Shown piece by piece: positions 36,498 through 48,806 of a DNA stretch of 64,000 nucleotides. A program made the position numbers and the translations under genes. The stretch spans positions 642,501 to 706,500 of the forward strand of contig JAJTWR010000001.1 of assembly GCA_021613335.1 (NCBI GenBank), written 5' to 3'. The stretch is from Whitmania pigra (taxonomy: Eukaryota > Annelida > Clitellata > Hirudinida > Haemopidae). The notes beneath the pieces were generated by a model. That model did not search any database. It was given only the letters and a program-made list of their open reading frames with translations, and was not told where the DNA came from. How positions within the stretch are numbered: the stretch's first letter is position 1; each line of letters starts with the position of its first letter.

Positions 36498-38964
36498 ACA
36501 TGGATGGTTGGATTGGTGGGTGATTGGATGGATGAATATACTGGCGAATGTAATTGATCAAGTTGCTCTTCACCATTGCCAACATTATCACTGCCATCAT
36601 CTTCATCATCATCATCATTAGCATCGCCATCGCCATCTTCATCGTCATCATCATCATTGTCATCGACAGCACATTGTATTCTAGATCTTTCAGAACTTGA
36701 GCACAAAACGATACAAGTTCCTTCGTTAAGAAATAGTAAAGTGTTTTCGTCATTTTTTAAAAATAAATGAATAAAACAATTTTTTTGTAAATTTAACATT
36801 TTAATTTAAATTCAACGTGATGAATCTTAATTTTTAAAATATTACTAATGGTGAATTATCTGCCTAATTGAATTTAAAATTTTTATTAATTGTTTATTTT
36901 CTAATTTTATTTAAAATTATTTCACTTTTCAATTCTTTTTTTTATTTTTTCTTTCTAAAGTAAATAATTTCACTTCAGGCTCAGTTCTTGATCTTCGCAA
37001 AAGATGTCGCTTTAATGGATTGCCATTATAAGCTGTTAAGTTACATGAGACAGTGATAAATTGTTTCTTATTTTTTTTAACCATTGCGTTTACATTACAA
37101 ACCTTATTTAATTACCAAAATTATGGATAATTTAATTTTTAATTAAACAATTGAACCATATTAATTTAGATTAGTTAGATATTTAAACATAGTTAATTTT
37201 GTACTTTTATAGATAATTTTTCTATTAATATAGCTATTTCAACGCGATAAATTACTCAAATAAAACATTAATTAATGATTTTAAATGTTAAGGTAACATG
37301 TTAGAGTTACTGATTAAGCTAGGGTTAAGTATGCTAGATAGTATTTTTTTTAAATAATTTTTTGGTTTTCATTTTAGCAAGAAGATTATGATCACATTTT
37401 TTTAATCTGATGTAGATCATATTTTCATAACTGGAATTATTTAGAAATAACAACGATGGATTATGTCAATCTTAATTTTTATTAATTTTAATTTAATTTA
37501 ATTATTATTATAAGTTGAATCGTAATTCTTCAAATGTTAGACCTTCCACAATTATGCAAAGGACTATTTATCCGACCGCATAATAAACATTTTCCTGCAA
37601 AATTGATGAATAAATTGATTGCTTAATCAAAATTAAATTAGATTATTTTTCACTTTTAAGTTTTAAAATTTCTCGTTCAGCCTTGCATTAGTAAATACTT
37701 CAAAGTCAATAGTGAATCCATAATGTTATTGATGTTAGATCCAATCCACAGGTAATTTCCAATGAACTTTACAAAGCTTCGCACTTGAATCTTGATTGAC
37801 AGTTACTCATTGCACAGTCCACTCTGACACAGTGGGTTCCTACTGGACAATTTCTTGCCTAAATTTTGAGTTCACTAATGTTAATATTTGTTAATTAATT
37901 AATTAACTTAAGCTAATAACGATTTTAGGATGAATATGGTTATTCACTGTATAATAACTTTAACTGAATAATAATGTAACTAATAAGTGATCAGTAAATA
38001 AATAGTTTTTTAGTCATTTTATTTCATTATTTCTATTATTTCACAATTAGTGCTCGGTTAAATAAACCAAGCTCGAAACACAAAAAATAAAATAAAAATA
38101 AATCGAATATAATAATAAATTCACGAAGTAATAAGCACTGCTAACCTCGCAAGGGTCAACGCAATCGCAGCCACGAGCGTTCCTGAAGAAACCGCTGACG
38201 CAAACATGTCTGCATTTTTTCTGTGGACATGGCGGTCCTTTAAGTTTATGTTATCTCAGATTATTTTCAGATGAACAAACATAATAGAAAAATAGAAAAA
38301 TTCGAAATATTCAGAAGTCTACTAGGAAGCGGTATTATTTGATTATATATTTTATTTATTTTGTTTAAAGTTATGATATGATGCCAGCCGAAAAATACAT
38401 ATTATTTATTTTTGTATTTTATTATATTAAATTATTAATAATATTATTTTTTATTTAAATGCAGTCGTTTAATGATAATGGGTTAATCATAACAATCCAA
38501 AATCCAACTATTAGATATTTCTGTTTTAAACCGCTTAAAACTGTTTATCAAATAATCAAACATTATTCAGTTAATAATTTTAGCACTCCAAAATGATGAC
38601 ATCCTGAATTTGAAAACTAACTTGATGAATCAGTTCCCATGGCGAAGCATATTTGTACGACAAAATAAATGCTGATTAAGGCAATAACTTTGTTCAGAAC
38701 CGACATTTTCCCAGGTATCTTTATTTACTTAAGTGATAAATTTTAATTTTAAAATTATTATAACAGATATTTGTAAAAGCTAATCTTTAATGACATCGAT
38801 TAAACGAAATAAATGCTAACTTTATCAACTTGCATTAAAAAAAAATGCTTTGCAATGATCTGCGAATCTGAATTGAAATCAAAGCTAAGCGTATAAGAGC
38901 TTATTTTAAGGATTTGGACTTTGAAGCTTCGGTATTTTACCTAGTCCAGAGTATGAATACTCGT

Positions 38965-39320
38965 AAAAAAAATGATTAAAAGTGATAATTTGCAATTAAT
39001 AAATTGAATTATTGTAATATTAATTGTTGTAATATTAACCATTGTAATAATAACTTTTGTAATATTAATTATTGATTTAGAGTAAAAACTTCGTAAAAAA
39101 ATGATTAAAAGTGATAATGTGCAATTAATAAATTGAATTATTGTAATATTAATTGTTGTAATATTAACCATTGTAATATTAACTATTGTAATATTAATTA
39201 TTGATGTAGAGTAAAAACATCGTAAAAAATGATTAAAAGTGATAATTTGCAATTAATAAATTGAATAATTGTAATATTAACTATTGTAATATTAATTATT
39301 GTAATATTAATTAATGATTT
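38965..39320. repeat. About 122-bp tandem repeat, three copies, with internal 12-bp repeats
   Basis: Each unit begins GTAAAAAAATGATTAAAAGTG and ends in a run of TTGTAATATTAA repeats. Copy 2 of the segmental duplication (50995-51125) has only one unit. Confidence 0.85.
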
Positions 39321-40035
39321 AGAGTAACAACTTCCAACACGGATAACTTGATAGAGGGATAAACTGCATGCTAGGGACGTTTTGTTTTTCAAGAACATGT
39401 TTTTTGTAACACAATCTAATTGATTAATTACAGTGCTAAATTAAGAACCTGTCAAACTTTAATAAAAGCATGCCTAAAATAGTTCCAAAACTTGTCCAAA
39501 GGCACATTTAAATATAATATAATATTAAACTAGTACTTATAAAAACATTATTGAAAATTTAGAAAAAAATACATTCATGTTTAATTCTATAAAGGATGTA
39601 CGCATGAGAAAAAATTTAAATAATGTCATAACAATCGACAGGTGACGCCGTAATATACAAACTCTGGTTACCTGCATGTTGTTTCACAAGATCGTATTCC
39701 TTCTAAAACTCGTTAAAGGACTTTGCAACCCGGATTAAGTACAAATCATCTTAGTTATGCAAATAAGCAAATAAATAAATAAATAAATTAGCAACCCAGC
39801 TCGCGCGGACACATAACAGATGGCGTTATATGAAAGGCATATTGAGCCACAGATACTTGCATTTATAGTATAAAATAAAATAAATGTTATTTCATTACCT
39901 ATGCCTATCCACCACTCATTTGCCCTTTCACTAAGCTTCTGCCATCATCATCAAATTCACTATCATCACTTCAACCTTCATCGACAATGCGAGAATAGAG
40001 GAAATTAATATTGAGATATTTTTATTTTGCTTGCA

Positions 40036-40165
40036 GGTTAGCCGAATGGGTTACGTGCCTGCATACGGCGGTAATGGCAACAGTCGTAATGTGTCGTGTT
40101 CGAAACCCAGCCTGCACTGCCGCCAAAGCCCTTGGGAAGGAGCGCTATATAAATGGTTACAAGAA
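40036..40165 (+). mobile_element. tRNA-derived SINE
   Basis: The head GGTTAGCCGAATGGGTTACG carries a Pol III A box (TAGCCGAATGG). GTTCGAAACCC is a good B box. The tail is AGCGCTATATAAATGGTTAC. Relatives lie at 51836-51935, 45850-45985, 57845-57975 and, decayed, at 10470-10620 and 16890-16985. The open frame across it is an artefact. Confidence 0.7.
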
Positions 40166-40930
40166 GCGCCTCTGACGATATGCATTTGGCGCTATATAAA
40201 CTATGTTACAATTACAATTTCAAACTGGAAAATAAGAGAATATGTTTCCCAAGGGCAGCGAACACGACACCTAACGAGTGTTGTTTTTATTTTGACTAAA
40301 TCATTGCTCCCCAGGGGACCAAAAATCCTATGTTGCGCTGGAACATTAAGAAATCTCGCTTTCCTTATTGAGAATATTGCAAATCGAGGAAATCTGTGAT
40401 AATGACGGTGATAATTCGCTATAAATAATATTCATAATATAATTTTATTTCTATGTTCTGATTATGAATTGTTTTATCACAAACTTAATTTATTTATTTT
40501 TTGTTTTATCTTAACTGCCTCTGACTGTTTACAGTATGTTACTCTGCCTTGGCATCCTAGGAACTAGGATAAACAAAGACAATGTAAATATTTAAAATAT
40601 TAAATATGAATAAAATTTGAAATTTCAACTACACAACAACATATAAAAATACGGAGGTAATGCGTCAAAAAATAAATCTGAAAACTGAAGAAATTTATTT
40701 GCATGAAATCCTAATTAAATATTTGATTTATTCAAATATCGGTCTAACTTTAAGACGTGTTACTGTGGTGGCATTCAAATTTTGTTGTTACTAATCATTG
40801 GCAGGGCTGCCGAAAGTTATTTCGAACCAATACATAGCGGCACTAGGCCCCTCCAAAAATTCCGGTCCACAGGGCAAGTCACCCACATCAAATTCTTTCA
40901 GCAGCCCTGACATTTAATGTTAATATATTA

Positions 40931-41690
40931 TTTTACAATTAGTTAAATTTCTAAAGTAAGATGAATGATTAAGCAACGGGTTTTTTCAGTGAAAACAACT
41001 TTTTTTCAATATTTTGAAACAAATGTGTAGTTGCATTAAATTTTTTTCTTTGACATAAAACTTACACTTCCCAACTAACTAAAGTTATGTTCCAAATTAT
41101 GTTGTAATTATATTTAAATTAACTTTATTATGCTTGATCACATTCAAGTTGTATTAAATAAGTTCAGCCAAATGCATACAAATTAAAGTCGATAAAATTC
41201 TAGCAATTAGTATTCGATCTAAAAACAACAAACACCTCTTATAGAAAATTTAACACATACAGAATAGCAGGAATCGGTGTGGTTGTTGCGGGAGCACCGT
41301 CCTAATCATCTAGCTATGCAACGGACGTTAGTAAAACATTACTGGTGTAGTTGCATGCTGGCTAATCATGACATTTAAGATTTCTCTATGGTGAGATTTC
41401 ATCGTTTCTGGCAGTATCAAAGAGTAATAGCTCTAATGAGAATGATGCCGTCCTACCATTCTATGCATCAGGAAATGGAAGTTAGTGAAATACACGTATA
41501 GAAATTAACTATAACAGGCCGCCTTTTTTTTTTTGATTTTCTGAAATGAGAAGAAAAAGATTTTTTGAAAAGAAAAATTTCATTTAATCCTGAGATCATG
41601 TCTCAGTGTTTGCAAGGAAGAGTTTGATTTGGAATTGAATTTAGCATAACTTGATTGATTAATTATGTCGATAACAAAACTGCTAAAATT
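40931..41690. other. No gene seen
   Basis: AT-rich. Bases 40970-41150 match 52150-52390, the far edge of the segmental duplication. The rest is unique. Confidence 0.45.
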
Positions 41691-41967
41691 AATTTTCATA
41701 AAAATTTCATATAATAAGTTATTAACTTTTTTAAAAGTGATGACGATTATGATTATGATTATAAAAATCATAACAACAGAATATATGATGAATGAATTTA
41801 ATTGTAAAAAATACATCATCTAAACCCTATAACAAAACTGAGAATTATTTTAAAAGTTTTCACGAAATAGATTTTCCGAGATTTTTGTGTCTCACCGATT
41901 CATAAAAATGTCAGTTTGGAAATTCCAAGAAAAAAGTTTCAACTCCGATTTTCAACTTTCAAAATCT

Positions 41968-44698
41968 TTAAAAGACCTGAACTTCACACAGACACATGTA
42001 TCCACTCTTGGGCGAGTTGAGTGGAGTTTGTTGGACAATGACGTATCTCACTGGTTGTGCTCCTTTGGTAGAACAATTGACTTCAATCCAGGAACCAGAA
42101 CTCGGCCTTTTAGGGTAGATTCCACACAAGGGATAGGTATTTCTTACTGGTCTCTTTACGAGCCAAGAATCATTGGTGAGACCAATGATCAGGTTGAGGT
42201 ATCTCCCAAATTCATTAGCTTAAAATTTGAATTTTTGAATATCATGTATAAATACAGTTTTGTCATTTCTTCACTAATGGTATTTAGGAAGTTATTTTTT
42301 CAATTAAAATGATTACCGAAATTGTGGCAGTGTTGTGCAGTATCGAATTACATGTAATTCGTTACTGTAATTAATTACATTTTTCGGTAATTTTTACTTG
42401 TAACAATTACAAAAAAGATTTTGTACTCTTACTTGTAACAAATTACTATTTTTGGTCATACTTTTAATTCGTTACCTTTTTGGCGCAAGACGTTACAAAG
42501 TAACATAAATAACATTTTAAATTAGTTTAATTTATTTAAAAATTTAAATTCTAGATTGTTATTCTTTGGTTCGTTCGAGAACATTCCCCTTCCCGATCAT
42601 CGCCCATTTGTTATTGTGGTTATCGCCGGTCGTTTTTGTTTTAAATCGGAAATTGTTGATTAGTCATACCGAAGCTTTTTTAATATACAATATTATATAC
42701 ATATAATAATATAAGATTTAATATATCGTAGTATGGATTCATTTGAAACCATTTTTAGTGCCGTTAGCGAAGGTAAGAGGAACAAGGGTAAAGATAGTCC
42801 GTGGCCGTATTTGAACAAAATGTTCAGATTTCAATCAAAGGAAAATCATATAAGTATGCATGCCTACTCTGCCAACAGAAACAAAAACTACATGTTCAGC
42901 ATATGAAGGTTCTTCATCTAACTTGAAGAACCACGTGGAACGCATGCATCCAACAGAAGTTAAGGAATATGGTATATCTGTTGCTAACGATTGTCAAGCT
43001 TGATGAGAAACTGGTAGCCAAAATAGCATCTTCTAATGCAGCAAAGATGGACGAGCTTTGAGCTCTCGTTCATCTGATGCTGACAGTATTGAAGACAGTT
43101 TCTTCAATTGCACAAGGTCAACTGATATTCTAATGCAGTATCTTCGAGACCGATCAGATGACATGAACATTATTACTGGAAGCGATACCCTGAAGAAATT
43201 ATTTATCCAGTTGAACACTCCTCTGCCAGCTAGTGCAGCTGTTGAACGTTTATTCAGCTCTGCTCGTATGAGAAAGAACAGCTGAAGGACCATAATGAGT
43301 GACAAACTATAGTGACAAAAATTTGTGATTGTAATGTAATAAATAATAAAAACACCAAAAGAATGCATTAGTTCAAATGTTATTACTTAATGACTGTTAG
43401 TACTAGCAGTTAATACCAGTAATTGTTTTAACGATAAGAGAAACAATTCCTTTTAAATAATACGGAATGATGTATGATCACAATAATGGCGGCAGGCATC
43501 AAAGTTACTTGTAATTTTTACTTAAAAGTAACTTTTAGACGCTGTAACTTTTAACTTTTAATTGAGTAAATTTTTGAGACAATACTCTTACTTATACTTA
43601 AGTAGCTTTTTGAGGTATTACTTTTACTTGTAACTAGTTACCGAAATGAGGTAATTTTTACAACACTGAATTGTGGTATTATATTAATTTGCGTTTATAT
43701 TTCGATGACATGTGCTGTGAATGTTCTAATTCATCGTAGAAATTACTTTGTACCTCGAACACAAATACATTCACAGCCCATAAAATACCTTTATGAAGCG
43801 TTTGGATTTCTATAAATGTTTTAATATTAACATTAAGAGTTAGACCATTTTGATCTAAATAATCTTAGTTAATCAAATGAAGAACCACATCTAAAAACCT
43901 ACAAGTTGTTGCCAACGTTAAAACGCGGACGAGACTGACGCCAACAGTTTGCCTCAAATCCACCATGAACCAGTTCTCTCCTCCGTCAGGATCCTTAGTT
44001 TGAGAACATTGTGCCATTCCAACAGCAGTTCCATGCAAATCATCCACTGCCAGCCATGACGAGAGGTTGCGCATAGAAATTGCATCTGTTGAACTCTGAC
44101 ATGTTTGTCTTTTTAAGGCAAGATTTCCTTTTGCTGAAATTCGAAACTTTTATTTTATTTATTTATTTGATTTAGTAAAAATATTCTTTAAAGTAAATGA
44201 GTATTTTATTGGTTTTTCTTCTTAATAAGTAAATAATTTACTGCAAAACTAAGTTTACTTGGCAAGATGATCCTTGAGGGCATCTACAAAGAAGAAATCA
44301 ATGTAACAATGTAACTCTTTTCAGTTTATATCATTTATTTATTTTCGAAAGAACTTTTAAAAAGTTCCAATTTGTCAAAATCTGCAAATCAAACTAAAAC
44401 TCACATAGTAGTTGTAACATTTAGGATAGAACATGATCTTGAAGGGAAGGAAGCGAAACAACTGACATGTTTTATTATTTTCAAAGTAGCTGAAGCTCGT
44501 GCAGTTCATCTGAATCTTGCAAATCACTGCACACCAGATTTTGGTTTTTACTCCTATTTGAACTGAAGATGGAAGGTCCAAAGCACATCCTGGTTTGCCG
44601 TAACAGTCGAGTGTCATTTGAAATGTGCTTCTGAAATTGGATTCTGAAATATTCACGAAGTTGTAAGTGATTAAAGCGGTTAATAATCTGAAAACCAT
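41968..44698 (-). CDS. Secreted PAN/apple + fucolectin-type domain protein, copy C (4 exons, 266 aa)
   Basis: Exons 44698-44405, 44283-44259, 44133-43903 and 42218-41968 join in frame (801 nt) with the same GT-AG boundaries and phases as copy A. It has a signal peptide (MVFRLLTALITYNFVNISES region), PAN-like cysteines (CAVICKIQMNCTSFSY, TCQLF), the MPSRIILP microexon, and a lectin-like domain with NLALKRQTCQSS, SWLAVDD, NWFMVDLRQTVGV, RYLNLIIG, LCGIYP, RYVIVQQTP and CLCEVQVF. No disabling change is seen. Intron 3 is about 1.7 kb because a complete hAT element (42328-43668) lies in it; without that it matches the 0.3-kb intron of copy D. TATA box at 44768-44761 on the coding strand, 70 bp before the ATG. 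Probably an extracellular binding protein; ligand unknown. Confidence 0.85.
42328..43668 (+). mobile_element. Complete non-autonomous hAT-family transposon, 1341 bp, with 8-bp target duplication
   Basis: Starts CAGTGTTGTG and ends CACAACACTG-like (ACAACACTG), flanked on both sides by AATTGTGG (42320-42327 and 43669-43676), the 8-bp duplication expected of hAT elements. Sub-terminal TTACTTGTAAC repeats lie at both ends. Inside are a decayed BED-type zinc-finger region (about 42735-42975), a TRSTDILMQYLRDRSDDMNI segment and the hAT dimerisation signature LNTPLPASAAVERLFSSAR (43205-43270), followed by a stop. The catalytic core of the transposase is missing, so the copy is non-autonomous. Confidence 0.92.
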
Positions 44699-45000
44699 TT
44701 TTAAAAAGTAAAGTGTTTCTAGGGTCTAGAATTTATAATAACTCCTCAATTGTTTTCGGACTTTTATAACAAATATCTTAGAAGGGGTATGGAAGGTGTT
44801 AAGAAAAGAAACGTCGATATGGAGACGTACGTAGCAAACAATGGATTTGCAACAACCTCCAATTTTGAATATCGATCATGCTAGCTTCAATGGTTTCTAT
44901 GGACGGCCACATTCTTAATTACGACTGTTGTGGTAATAATTAAAATAAATTTTCTCTCGGAGACAGCATTTTAATAACATGTTTGATATTAAGTTATTAT
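44699..45000 (-). promoter_or_regulatory. Promoter region of gene C (TATA at 44761-44768)
   Basis: The coding strand reads CCTTCTAAGATATTTG then TTATAAAAGTCCGA, 70 bp before the ATG. Further upstream GGAGACG...AACAATGGATTTGCAACAAC and TTTTCTCTCGGAGACAGCAT are conserved with copies A, B and D. Confidence 0.6.
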
Positions 45001-46044
45001 ATATATATATATATATTAATTTATAAATTTATTATTTATAAATAATATATAATATTAATATTTATAAATAAATTATATAGGACCTACGACGTACTTTTGC
45101 GAGATATATAATATATATATATATATCTCAAAACTTATAAGCAAGATATATATATATATATATCATCATCATCATATTATACGATATATATATTATACGA
45201 CGTAGGTCATGCATAGTTAACATTTTATTTTTGTTTTTTATTTTTAGTTTGTTTAAATTGATAATATACAGGATCCGGATATTTGAAAGTTTTGCTTTAC
45301 ATCATATTTACTCGTTCAGTAGTTTAGTTTCTCATCGCGACTTTAGCCTCCTTACCTGTGCTAACTTATTCAGAATACTGCCTGCAAATCGAGGGTGTTT
45401 TTTGTGAAATTTTCCTCCAATTGTTTCTTTTGATCATTCTTTGAGTTCCTGTCGCCTTGTTTGCAAGAAAGAGTTTGATTTGGAGTTGTAATTTAACGTA
45501 GCTTATCGAATGACTTTACAACATAAGCGAGCTATTAGATTTGTTAATGATAATATCAATAAGTTTTTTTAAATACATATTTTTATAATTTTTACAATTA
45601 TTCGCTCGAGGAGCAAAAGATAAAATATTTTATTAAGTGAATCAATGAATAAATATTAATAAGTTATTAAATTTAATTAATTATTATAATTTATTTAAAT
45701 TAAAATTTGGAAATAGTCCGTCTCATTACATTAAAATATACCTCATGCAACTTAAATTGAAGCACAAGCCACAAGCGCCCTTATATTGATAAATGAGCAA
45801 GTTATCTCAGAGTCTCAGTTATGCAAAGGACTATAATCAAATAAATAAATAAATAAAGTTATCTCAGAGGGTAGAGTGCCTGCGACCGACGATAAAAGCA
45901 GCAGTCGTTACGTGTCGTGTTCGCAACCCAGCGTGCACCGCCACAAAGGATGCGGCGCTATAGAAATGCTTGAGCTTCCCTAACGTTATACAAATAAACA
46001 TATTATTATTATTATTATAATTATTATTATTATTATTATTATTA

Positions 46045-46113
<69 letters not shown>

Positions 46114-46255
46114 AATTTAAATAAATTATAAATATTATATATTTGATATTACTGAATTAAAATCATTTAAATTTAAAGCAACAATTCCATAATACCTTTG
46201 AGATACTTGCTTGCTTTATTTTTGTTTAAAAACTGACCCCCACCACGGGTAAAAA
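45001..46255. repeat. Segmental duplication upstream of gene C (pairs with 57070-58140)
   Basis: Near-identical to 57070-58140. It includes an AT-rich hairpin region (45081-45208), GGATCCGGATATTTG, TCTGTCGCC-like sequence (TCCTGTCGCCTTGTTTGCAA) and a SINE at 45850-45985. Copy 1 alone has an expanded (ATT)n tract at 46002-46110. Confidence 0.85.
45850..45985 (+). mobile_element. tRNA-derived SINE
   Basis: AGAGGGTAGAGTGCCTGCGA head, GTGTTCGCAACCCAGCGTGC B-box region and GGCGCTATAGAAATGCTTGA tail; same family as 40036. Duplicated at 57845-57975 together with its flanks. Confidence 0.6.
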
Positions 46256-46259
46256 AATT

Positions 46260-46345
46260 CAAGAAAGCCCCAGAATTTTTACTTGTAACAGTTACAAAAA
46301 AAAATTTACTTTTACTTGTAACAAATTATTAATTTCGGTCGTCCT
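46260..46345. mobile_element. hAT element terminal fragment
   Basis: TTTTTACTTGTAACAGTTAC, then TTACTTTTACTTGTAACAAA and TTTCGGTCGT, matching the sub-terminal region of the two complete elements. Nothing else of the element is present. Confidence 0.55.
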
Positions 46346-46762
46346 TTTAATCCGGAGAAATAAAAAGAAAGAGAACAAACATAGATTTAAAAACAAAACT
46401 AAACTTTTTTAAAGATGTTGAACATATTGAACAAAACTAAAACTTAAAAGAATCAAAAGTGAATAAAGGTCACAATAATTAATATATAAATAATTAATTA
46501 TTTAATAAACATTAATAAGTATAAGCATGTTTAATTATAATAAAATTAAATTAATGTAGATAGATTTTAGAAATTAACTGTCGCACATTCGTTTTCGAAA
46601 AAAATAATGTGTTGAAATTATTTCACAAGTTTCACAAAAAACTATTCATTTGACCAATTAGTAAAAAAAGGTTTCCCTTAATTAATACGCAATGAGGGTC
46701 TAAATTACAGTTATTATTGAATAACAATCAATTTATTATTTTTTATTTCTTAGTATTTATTT

Positions 46763-47300
46763 TCAGCCACATCGTGGTATCATTAGAAAACCTGAATTTT
46801 TTTTATTTACAAAGGTAACCAATTTTTGTTTCACAAACTGTCCCAGCCTCCACTTGCGGACGTCTTTTGTGGACGACCCATAAAATGATGGATCACTCAT
46901 CAAGTATCTAATGTCCTCGCAATCAAATGGAATGGTTACAAAACAAATTCTTGGGCGGCCGACTTTGTGTCTGATATTGACGAAGATTAAGATTTTAATT
47001 AGTTGTTCACATTCTAAATTTATGACTGCCATCATTTAGATATAATATTCTTAAAATGAATTAAAACTCATTTGTTTCTTCTAGTGACGCTAGGGGATTG
47101 GCGAAATAAATTTCCTGTAGAAATATTTTGTAACACCTGCGATAGATTGCCTTTGTTTACATAAATACGAGAACACATTGAAGGTGCAAAACCAGAGTTG
47201 GAGGTACTGATATTTTTGGAAACCCTTTGGGTTGTTTGAAATGTGAAAATTAACAGCTGGACCTGTGCGCCCACAATGGTCTATTGCTGCACCTCTCACG
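46763..47300 (-). other. Two adjacent unassigned open frames
   Basis: Minus-strand frames at 47299-47068 (two overlapping readings) and 47035-46763 have a codon-like composition less AT-rich than their surroundings. The second contains VGRPRICFVTIPFDCEDIRY then DVRKWRLGQFVKQKLVTFVN. I recognise no family. They may be remnants of one transposon-derived gene; no start, splice or partner evidence settles this. Confidence 0.25.
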
Positions 47301-47420
47301 GTGGAAGCGTAGGTTACTATCAGTGATTATTTTCAAGAACGTTCAGAATGTTAATAAAGTGTTTCGTTAGAACTTACTTAAGTTGCTTTGCTTAAATTGC
47401 AAGTAGTTTTCTTGTCTAAA

Positions 47421-47840
47421 ACAAAGTACTAATAACCATATTTATTTCATTTCAAACAAAGTACTAATAACCATATTTATTTCATTTCAAACAAAGTACT
47501 AATAACCATATTTATTTCATTTCAAACAAAGTACTAATAACCATATTTATTTCATTTCAAACAAAGTACTAATAACCATATTTATTTCATTTCAAACAAA
47601 GTACTAATAACCATATTTATTTCATTTCAAACAAAGTACTAATAACCATATTTATTTCATTTCAAACAAAGTACTAATAACCATATTTATTTCATTTCAA
47701 ACAAAGTACTAATAACCATATTTATTTCATTTCAAACAAAGTACTAATAACCATATTTATTTCATTTCAAACAAAGTACTAATAACCATATTTATTTCAT
47801 TTCAAACAAAGTACTAATAACCATATTTATTTCATTTCAA
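47421..47840. repeat. 35-bp minisatellite, 12 perfect copies
   Basis: The unit begins ACAAAGTACTAATAACCATA and ends TTTATTTCATTTCAA. Twelve copies follow head to tail with no visible substitution. Confidence 0.97.
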
Positions 47841-48169
47841 TGCAAACTTAAACTGTCCTGTTTACCAATCAATTATGAATTAGAATCATTTTTAATTTTT
47901 GTGCTGGTCTTCTACTTTTTGTTGTACTCTTTTCGTTGCAATAGTCGGAATGCCAGATTTAAACTGTAAAACGTGCATAAACTTGAGCAACTATTTCACT
48001 TGACTGAGATTTCTCTTGGAAGTTGTATTCGAACAAGAAAATAATGCTGCATTGCTTCCTTAGCAGTTGGTATTTGGCGGGAAGTTAGTTTACATCCGAT
48101 GCCGCAAAAGACACGAGTCAGTTGTGCTCGAGCAATGGCCATAGCTTTTAATAGTTAATTTTTTTAGCT
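47841..48169. other. No gene seen
   Basis: The block GGCGGGAAGTTAGTTTACAT near 48076 resembles 58688-58710; otherwise unique. Confidence 0.4.
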
Positions 48170-48556
48170 TGTACTTTTATAGATAATTTTTCTATTAATG
48201 TCGCTATTTCAACGCGATAAATCACTCAAATAAAACACTAATTAATGATTCTACATGTTAAGGTAACATGTTAGAGTTACAGATTAAACTAGGTTTAAGT
48301 ATGCTAGATAGTATTCTTTTTTTTAATTTTGTTAATAATTATTAAAACATCTTTTTTTAAAATTAATTAAAAACATTTCATTTTTGAGTCGCAAAGTCTT
48401 TCCTGTGTTTTCAGTTATTTTTTTGTAATTCACTCAGCCGTGAATGATGTATTTATATGTTGAAGTTGTTTTTTTTTTAATTTGATTTTTTGGCGACGTC
48501 TCTCCATTTTCCATGTTTTAGTTTTGAGATTTTTCTCAAAATAGCAACAACAATAA

Positions 48557-48806
<250 letters not shown>

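Larger units (their letters stand above)
37190..40930. repeat. Segmental duplication, copy 1
   Basis: Aligns over long stretches at high identity with 48170-48315 plus 49370-52145. Shared blocks include GTACTTTTATAGATAATTTT, ATTCAGCCTTGCATTAGTAA-like sequence, GCTGACGCAAACATGTCTGC, and the SINE and flanks at 40036. No protein-coding gene recognised in it. It differs from copy 2 by extra tandem units (38965-39320) and about 615 bp (40135-40750) missing from copy 2. Confidence 0.9.

Noticed and set aside
35776..36799. Open frames of repeated Trp-Met-Asp-Gly and His-Pro-Ser-Ile
   Set aside because: Translations of the (ATGG)n array on both strands; not genes.
40031..40399. 122-aa protein starting MQVSRMGYVPAYGG
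   Set aside because: It reads through a tRNA-derived SINE and its flank; the paralogous copy at 51.8 kb does not keep the frame.
44372..44566. Plus-strand frame at gene C exon 1 (and its equal at 56467-56661)
   Set aside because: Antisense shadow of the conserved PAN exon.
47421..47840. CRISPR-like array
   Set aside because: The 35-bp units abut directly with no unique spacers, and the genome is eukaryotic; it is a minisatellite.
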